Of a DNA stretch of 64,000 nucleotides, positions 58,270-64,000 are shown one piece after another (the stretch's first letter is position 1; every line of letters begins with the position of its first letter). The notes under the pieces are model-generated. The model saw only the letters and a list, made by a program, of their open reading frames with translations, was not told where the DNA came from and searched no databases. This stretch comes from Kryptolebias marmoratus (Eukaryota > Chordata > Actinopteri > Cyprinodontiformes > Rivulidae). The stretch lies in assembly GCF_001649575.2 (NCBI RefSeq), contig NC_051448.1:18686830-18750829 (forward strand), given 5' to 3'. A program made the translations under genes and the position numbers.

Positions 58270-59590
58270 ATGGGTACTGCACAATAGCTCTAAACATGCT
58301 TTAAAGTATGTCAGCTAAACAATTACAACATGAATTTAGTTTTCTTTTATCAACGTGAGACATGCATTGTGTACTGACGTGCACATCTTTTTCCTCCTTG
58401 TGTTAATCAGAGCAAGGCTCACGGTGCATTTACATCACAACTGGCTTCGGCAAAAAAAAATTATTAAACAAGTCACTGTCTGTCCCAGCCTCTGAAAATC
58501 TAATTATGGAGAACATTTGTGAAAGGAACTTGATGTTCATCTTTCAAACAGACATTTAAAGGGCTGTTTCGATCACAGAAGCAGATGATTTGAGTCTGGA
58601 ACCACTGCACAGCTTTGTTGGTTCCTTTTGTTTCGTTTTCATCCATTGTTTGTTTGGATTTCGGGAAAAGATTACGGTTTCGGGGTAGACTTCATTCTGT
58701 TACAAAGTTGACCACATGTTTAAAAAGTTAAATTTTTGGTGGTCAGAAAGAGAAGTCCCACATAGGTTTCTCATCTAATTCTTTTTAAAATGCTGGATAT
58801 ACTTTAACTTTTGTTTGTGTGTGTGTGTGTTGTGGCAAACACAATCGTATGGACTGTTATTGGTTTTCATAAAGCATGAATATATTTTCTTTACTTACAG
58901 AACTTCAATCTTAATAAGCGGGAACGGTGCTACTGCTGGAGTCTCAAAAGTCTTTATTGTTTTGTTGTTTTCTTTTGAAGGTTAAGGTACTTATTTACAC
59001 AAGAATAGAAACTTCTTTAAAAGGCATCCAACTTTAAGTGCAGGTGAGACATATCAAGTATTTGGTGAAATCTAATCAGCCGACAACATTCAGCTTTGGT
59101 TAGTGATGTAGATTTCCTCACTCTTTCAGTAGATACAAATGTATCTTTAGCCACAGTGGAAGATGAGCTGCTCACCTGATACTCATGTTGATGGGCACAA
59201 TCTGTACAGTTTTTAGTTACACCCATAATTTACGAGATTTAGCAGAAGGAATGTTAATCAATAAAAGAAGATTTGTATGGGATATGTAACTAAGGCTCCC
59301 TCCATACTGGATGATGACCCCACTATGACATAAAAGAATCAGCCAGATCATGGATGGTCCTTGCAGCGTCTTGGTTAGGGCTTCAGATGTGTGTTATGAG
59401 CACAGTTGGCTCTACACTTACTTGTGATAGAGCATGATTGGTCTGCAATGGTTTTTGAGCAAAACATACATAGCAAGGTCTTGGTGGTTTATCATTGTGG
59501 TGGCAGCCTGTCTGGATTCTGGGAGGGCCTGGGTGGGACAATGTATCCTTGCCGTGATGTCCAAATACACTGGCGTCTCAAAAATGTGTC
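58270..59590. other. non-coding DNA with an unclassified repeat block
   Basis: Contains a (TG)n near 58811-58833. At 59285-59560 are blocks shared with 30385-31320. No gene is supported. Confidence 0.4.
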
Positions 59591-59599
59591 CTTTTAACT

Positions 59600-60510
59600 G
59601 ACACAACCACTCTGTAGAACCATCTTCTGCAGCAGTTCCAGCAGCAAGTTTCTTCAGATTTGTCTCCATGATCTTGATCCATAAACACTGACATTTTCAT
59701 CCGCTCTTCCTGACCAAACTACTGCAGCTTCTTCAGGTTGGACGGGTGCTGTTCGTGTCCATCGATCTTTAAATCAAACAAGAAATTCTCAGTTGGATTG
59801 AGGTCTGGGCTTTGACTGGACCATTCCAGGACCTTTAACTGGTTCTCCTTAAACCACCTGAATGTTGCCTCAACAGAGTGCTTAGTATCACTGTCCTGCT
59901 GGAAGGTCCATCCCAGTTTCAAAACTCCCTCGAGAAATTCTCTTTAGTTTGCTCCATTCATCTTTTCTTTGACTTTGACTAGTTTCCCAGTCCATGCTGA
60001 TGGAAAACATCCTCACAGCATGATGATGCCACCACCATGCTTCACAGTGGGGATGCTGTTCTCAACATGATGGGAGGTGTTGAAGCTGCTCCACACATGG
60101 TGTTGTCCTTGCTGGTCAAAAAGTTGAATTTTAGTCTTATCCGACCCCTGCAGAAGAACAGGGTTATCTTAGGCCTCTTGGTTGCTTCACTGATTTCCAC
60201 CCTCCTAACCTGCTCCATGGGTTTTGGTGGATGACCATCTGTTGGCAGGTTTGCTGTAGAGCTTGATTTTTCAATGTTCTAGTAATGTATTTAATTCATG
60301 TTAAAAGTGGGTGAATACATACGTACACATCACATTTCAGTTTATTTTTTAGAACTATTTAAAACAAGTTTTATACCACCATTTAACTCCAGTAAATTAT
60401 TATTATTTAGAGCTGAACTGAAAATGCATTTAAATTCCACGTCATGAGGCAACAAAACAAAGTGAATGCCAAGGGTGTGAATAATTTTGCAACCCTCTGT
60501 ATTATTATTC
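59600..60510 (-). mobile_element. Tc1-like transposon relic
   Basis: A minus-strand Tc1-like element. Its upstream end near 60505 carries GGGTGTGAATAATTTTGCAAC (plus-strand view), a typical terminal word of fish Tc1-like elements. The N-terminal half is missing. It belongs to a different subfamily from the relics at 12450 and 50440. Confidence 0.75.
59710..60240 (-). pseudogene. Tc1-like transposase, C-terminal half
   Basis: Reading right to left: SDKTKIQLF (first catalytic Asp present, DET changed to DKT), HHVWSSFNTSHHV, SIPTVKHGGG, then a stop after IIML and GCFPSAWTG. LKLGWTFQQDSDTKHSVEAT (second Asp present), ENQLKVLEWSSQSPDLNPTE (Glu present) and LKIDGHEQHPSNLKKLQ follow. The triad is preserved across a stop and frameshifts, but the N-terminal DNA-binding half is absent. 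This is a decayed remnant. Confidence 0.85.
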
Positions 60511-60514
60511 AGGT

Positions 60515-61070
60515 TATCAAAAGTATTGTGTGGTTTTGCAGAAATGTCAGTGTGGCTGAAGCCGGCAGCTGGCTGTGTGTCATGTAGTCTTTGTCTCGGC
60601 TTGCATGCAGAAATGAGACATAATAAAGAGGCGGTGGAAACACGTGAAAATGCAGTTGAATGCCTGGTGTGAAGAGGCGCATTTGAAGCTATTTAGAGAT
60701 TACATCAGCAAAGACTGCAGGTGTAAACAGACCTTCTACCATTCTAAAACACGGTTCTAAAACCTCAGCTGAGTAGCAAACTGTTCTCCTCCTCATTCAC
60801 TTCTCCTTCCCAGTAGGTGGTTAGGAGTTATGTAAATTCTGTGTAAACAGCCTGGTAATAACCTGTTCTGAGACAGAAGGGGAGTTCAGGCTGTACAAAG
60901 GTGGATTTAGAGAAAACTAAACATCACTTGCGGAGCAAAATGGTATAGATGTGCTTATCAGCTGTTAGCGGCAGGTTCCCTAAATAAACTGTCTACAGTA
61001 CGGGAGCTGATATTGGAAGGAAACTAGAAGAGTTATGGAGAAATCTTCAAAGGTACTAATGCAGCTACAG
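60515..61070. other. non-coding DNA, nothing recognised
   Basis: No gene or repeat recognised between the Tc1-like relic and the hAT MITE. Confidence 0.4.
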
Positions 61071-61075
61071 CCTGA

Positions 61076-61305
61076 ACCTACACCAGGGGTGGGCATTCCT
61101 GGTCCTCGAGGGCTGCTGTCCTGCATGTTTTACTCGTTTCCCTGCTACAACACACCTGATTCAGTGCTTAAATCACCTCTTCATGTTCTGCAGAAGCCTG
61201 TTAATCACCCACTGATTCAAATCAGGTGTGTTGGAGCAGAGAAACAAGTAAAACATGCAGGACAGTGGCCCTCAAGGACCAGGAATACCCACCCCTGACC
61301 TACAC
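61076..61305 (+). mobile_element. hAT-type MITE with 8-bp target-site duplication
   Basis: The element 61084-61297 (214 bp) begins CAGGGGTGGGCATTCCTGG and ends CCAGGAATACCCACCCCTG. The terminal inverted repeats extend inward for about 85 bp with few mismatches. Flanks are ACCTACAC at 61076-61083 and ACCTACAC at 61298-61305: a perfect 8-bp duplication. Known hAT elements make 8-bp duplications and often start CAGGGG. No open frame, so it is non-autonomous. Confidence 0.92.
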
Positions 61306-61375
61306 TGCCGGTGGCTCATGAAGGTCACCATGGTAACCTCACGCATGCGTCTCTCACTCCCTGACAACACGCTGA

Positions 61376-61740
61376 ACAAATAAAATCCACTTTATTTACA
61401 GAGCACAGTTAAACAACCAAAGTGCTGTACAATAAAACCGTAAAACAATTACAACAAAGGCATGGAAAAAGCCAAAACATAAGAAACATCAAAGCAGAAA
61501 CAGAGATAATAAAACATAGAATATAAAAACAAGTAAAAATACAAAACTGCCTAAAAGCTAAAGCTATTAACTCTGATTAAAAAACAAATTAAAAAATGTG
61601 TCTGAAAATGGGTTTTCAAAGCTTCAGCAAGGGCAGCACACTTCGTCAAGAATGGAAGGATGTTCCACAGCTTTGGGGCAGCTTCAGCAAATACAGGCAG
61701 AAAGAAATGCACAGCAGAAAATACGCCTCAGACAAATAGT
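61376..61740 (-). mobile_element. LINE 3' untranslated end, L2-like
   Basis: On the plus strand, AAATAAAATCCACTTTATTT, ACAGAGCACAG, AAAGTGCTGTACAATAAAA and GGGTTTTCAAAGCTTCAGC then GGATGTTCCACAGCTTTGG. These resemble the reversed 3' region of L2-like fish LINEs, in the orientation expected for a minus-strand insertion. No RT codons survive, so the name is tentative. Confidence 0.5.
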
Positions 61741-61744
61741 CAGT

Positions 61745-62835
61745 GTGCAGCAAAATCAGCCTGAACCGTAAGTGGCAGAAGCATCTGATTATCATGTCAT
61801 TTTTTTATGTCTTACAGTGTTTTATGTAGGAGATATAACAAGTTCTAAAGTCCCTTCACTTCCAGTTTTAACAAATAAAATGAAAGTTCGTATACAACAG
61901 AAGTCATTAGAGTTTGGATGTGTGAATGAATGAATTGTTTATTTGATAGGGACAGATAGAAGTAACATAGATTAAGAACTTTGCTCTTTGGGGGATTTGA
62001 GAAAAAAAAAAAAACATCCAATAGCAGTGAGAGATACACTGGGTGAAAGAAGACAAAAATGTCTACATTGAAACTGTATAAAAAGTGTCATGACCTGAAA
62101 AAAGAAGAGGTTGCAAGGTTCAGACAGCTCAAAGGACAGTGTGTGACGTCATCACGCTCAGATGAAAAGTTTGTCGTAAAATCTTTAGACAAACAGAAGG
62201 TTGTGTATGAGCTCTTAAAGTTACCAAAATGCCAGCGAAGTCCAACTTCTTGTGACTCATATAAACTTTGAATGATGTTTCTTGGTTCTGCTGTGAAGGA
62301 TGTCTGAGCTCCAAAGTTCCAAAGAGGGCTGCCTTTTCACACATAGCTGCGTGTGTGGAAATCTTTGACAGTTTTTTGCATCCTTCTTTCACAACGTACA
62401 ACGTACCGCTACAGAGAGTTATAGTGTGCTCGAGCCACACACTCTGATGTATGTTTTGGCTGGGTTTTATCTGCAGCAGGAGTAGCAAAATGAAAGCTAT
62501 GACAGAAATTAAAGATTAATGGCTGAATAATAATAAGGGTGCTTCAATGCTTATACATTGGCACCCTTAATGAAAGACTTTATTATCATCAAACTATTGT
62601 GCCAGGCGCCATCAGTGGGGGTCAGAAACTCCAAAGTGCACGCTTAAATTTTACACTTTAACAGTAGCACCTAATCAAGCTGATCACTGCACTGTCCAAA
62701 TGCCAAAATTTAGTGAAATAATTGAGCAATTACCTCCCAAAACTAAATGACTTCAAATGAATTTTATGGCACCTTCATTAGGCCACTTTCTAAAGTCATA
62801 AAACAATGACACAGCATCAGCTGTCCAAACCCACG
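61745..62835. other. non-coding DNA with a short TTTATTTGATAGGGACAG repeat-like word
   Basis: ATTGTTTATTTGATAGGG at about 61936 recalls a common teleost repeat end. Other frames (up to 119 codons at 62129-62488) have no motif. No gene is supported. Confidence 0.35.
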
Positions 62836-62837
62836 GC

Positions 62838-63547
62838 TTAAAGGGGAAATGAAATGAAATGTAAAAATAATGACTTTTCATGTTTTTCTTTTAGTTAAAC
62901 ACTACCATAACACATTCCAACATTTCTCTGATTTTAAGTTTTTGTGTCAAAAAACCAAAGTGGGCTGATTGTGTGGGCAGAGTTACCTCCTTTAGTTGGC
63001 GACGTAGAAGGAGGCGGGGCCAGCTGTGGCAGACCGCTGTACGACACTGACGAAGTTCCTGTTGCAGTGTTTTTCAGGGAAAAATTGAGGCACAAGAAGA
63101 AGCAAGTTTTTTTAACAAGAGGGTGGCAGTTAAACAGTGAGAAACTGTTGTCTGAACCAAGAGACGGGTGGCTGTTGGACAGCAAGGGTCGGAGGGTGGC
63201 GGTCGGTGATAGGCAGTCGGTGATAGGCAGTCTGTGAGAGGCGGTCTGTGAGAGGCGGTCTGTGAGAGGCGGTCTGTGAGAGGCGGTCTGTGAGAGGCGG
63301 TCTGTGAGAGGCGGTCTGTGAGAGTGAAAGATGGCTGTCCAGACCACGACAGGCAGCAGTTCTTCTATTCAAAGTCTGTATTTCAGGTGGTCCTCCTCAG
63401 AACGTGGACTCCACAGTCAGTCTGCATACTTCGGGTTGTAATTTTCACCAGAAGCTAAACTAACCACATCCATCAAACTTTCTTTTCCTTCATGAAGCTG
63501 AAGAATGACACAGCTGTTGGAGTAAACACTTATCATTTCCCCTTTAA
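62838..63547 (+). mobile_element. TTAA-flanked MITE carrying a minisatellite
   Basis: The element 62842-63543 (702 bp) has perfect 11-bp inverted ends, AGGGGAAATGA and TCATTTCCCCT, each flanked by TTAA (62838-62841 and 63544-63547). TTAA duplication is known for piggyBac and Kolobok families; the AGGGG start fits Kolobok-like ends better than the usual CCC start of piggyBac, but this is my inference. It has no transposase-like frame. A minus-strand 137-codon frame reads mostly through the internal minisatellite. Confidence 0.85.
63198..63323 (+). repeat. 14-bp minisatellite, nine units, inside the MITE
   Basis: Unit GGCGGTCTGTGAGA. The first three units vary (GGCGGTCGGTGATA, GGCAGTCGGTGATA, GGCAGTCTGTGAGA) and the last six (63240-63323) are identical. 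Because 14 is not a multiple of three, every frame cycles through the same 42-base peptide register, so two overlapping minus-strand frames stay open through it. The identity of the last six units suggests recent local expansion. Confidence 0.95.
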
Positions 63548-63739
63548 AGAAACAATGAAACAAGCGGAGGAACAGCATCCATAGAGAAGGACGACAAAAA
63601 CGAACGGCAGAAAAAGCGGTGACCTGCCAATAGTTTTTCAAGAAACAAAACACTTTCTCTTTTAAAGGAAGACATTCAGCTCAGTGTTCGGGTAGTAAAA
63701 ACACACCTATAACATTCTTTGGGTCACACACAATGGCTG

Positions 63740-64000
63740 CATGTGTTAGACCTGGGTGCATTCTTCAAGTGCATTGACGTGTATGTCCTGCTGCCTGTCT
63801 AAGATGACAGAGATGGCACGGTGCCCGAAGACCCAGCGCCGCATTCCAACGGCCATTAATTGAGTACCTGCCCGTCATCTCATCCCTGATTGATGGCATA
63901 ATTAGAGACGGGCCTGTTTGATGGAGATGCCTAGCAAACTCGTCTGTCTGTTGGCCTTTGTGTGAATGTGAGGCCCAGGTCCCTGGAGCTTTGGTCTTTT
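63740..64000. promoter_or_regulatory. strong conserved non-coding element candidate
   Basis: Repeat-free, GC-balanced sequence. It holds ATTAATTG (63855-63862), a Pbx-Hox-type word TGATTGATGG (63887-63896) and TAATTAG (63899-63905) within 51 bases, between GCACGGTGCCCGAAGACC and GAGACGGGCCTG. No long open frame spans it. The organisation resembles vertebrate developmental enhancers. Whether it is conserved needs alignment; it reaches the window edge and may continue. Confidence 0.4.

Noticed and set aside
62934..63347. 137-codon minus-strand open frame with repeats of about 14 residues
   Set aside because: It is read mostly through the 14-bp minisatellite inside the TTAA MITE. The repeat is open in every minus-strand frame, so openness carries no coding information.

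Overview
This window looks like ray-finned fish (teleost) nuclear DNA. It is AT-rich, has almost no open coding sequence, and is crowded with decayed repeats typical of teleost genomes: Tc1/mariner transposase relics, an L2-like LINE, a Penelope-like relic, hAT-type and TTAA-type MITEs, and a SINE-like dispersed repeat. Long microsatellites, one 67-base assembly gap and one single N are also present. I cannot name the species; a percomorph fish is a guess from the repeat mix.

No intact host protein-coding gene could be supported. The only host-gene sequence I recognise is a broken histone H3 copy near 54.2 kb, fused to what looks like the 3' end of a LINE. Most open frames are short chance frames, frames inside transposons, or products of a tandem repeat.

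Layout. 0-9 kb: unannotated AT-rich DNA, a GC-richer patch (2.2-2.7 kb), one SINE-like copy and a foldback element (8.0-8.6 kb). 9-17 kb: a repeat carried by several loci (9.8-10.3 kb), a Tc1 relic on the minus strand (12.4-13.5 kb) and a foldback cluster (15.0-16.1 kb). 19-29 kb: LINE RT remnant, SINE-like copies, LTR-like repeats around the gap, a TAGTGATG-ended MITE and a Tc1-like fragment. 33-46 kb: SINE-like copy, possible conserved non-coding DNA, a LINE 3' tail, an L2-like LINE (40-41.5 kb), a Penelope-like relic (42.1-42.4 kb) and an inverted pair of repeats at 45-46 kb. 48-54 kb: two Tc1-type relics on opposite strands, a multi-unit repeat and the H3 chimera. 57-64 kb: a LINE fragment with a poly-T expansion next to its catalytic codons, another Tc1 relic, a hAT MITE with a perfect 8-bp target-site duplication, a TTAA MITE carrying a 14-bp minisatellite, and a conserved-looking segment with homeodomain-type motifs at the right edge.

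The genes do not work together as a system. The window is best read as an intergenic desert or a very large intron that has collected transposons, with a few segments (notably 63.74-64.0 kb) that resemble developmental enhancers by composition and motif content only. All family names come from recognising protein or terminal motifs by eye; no database search was possible.
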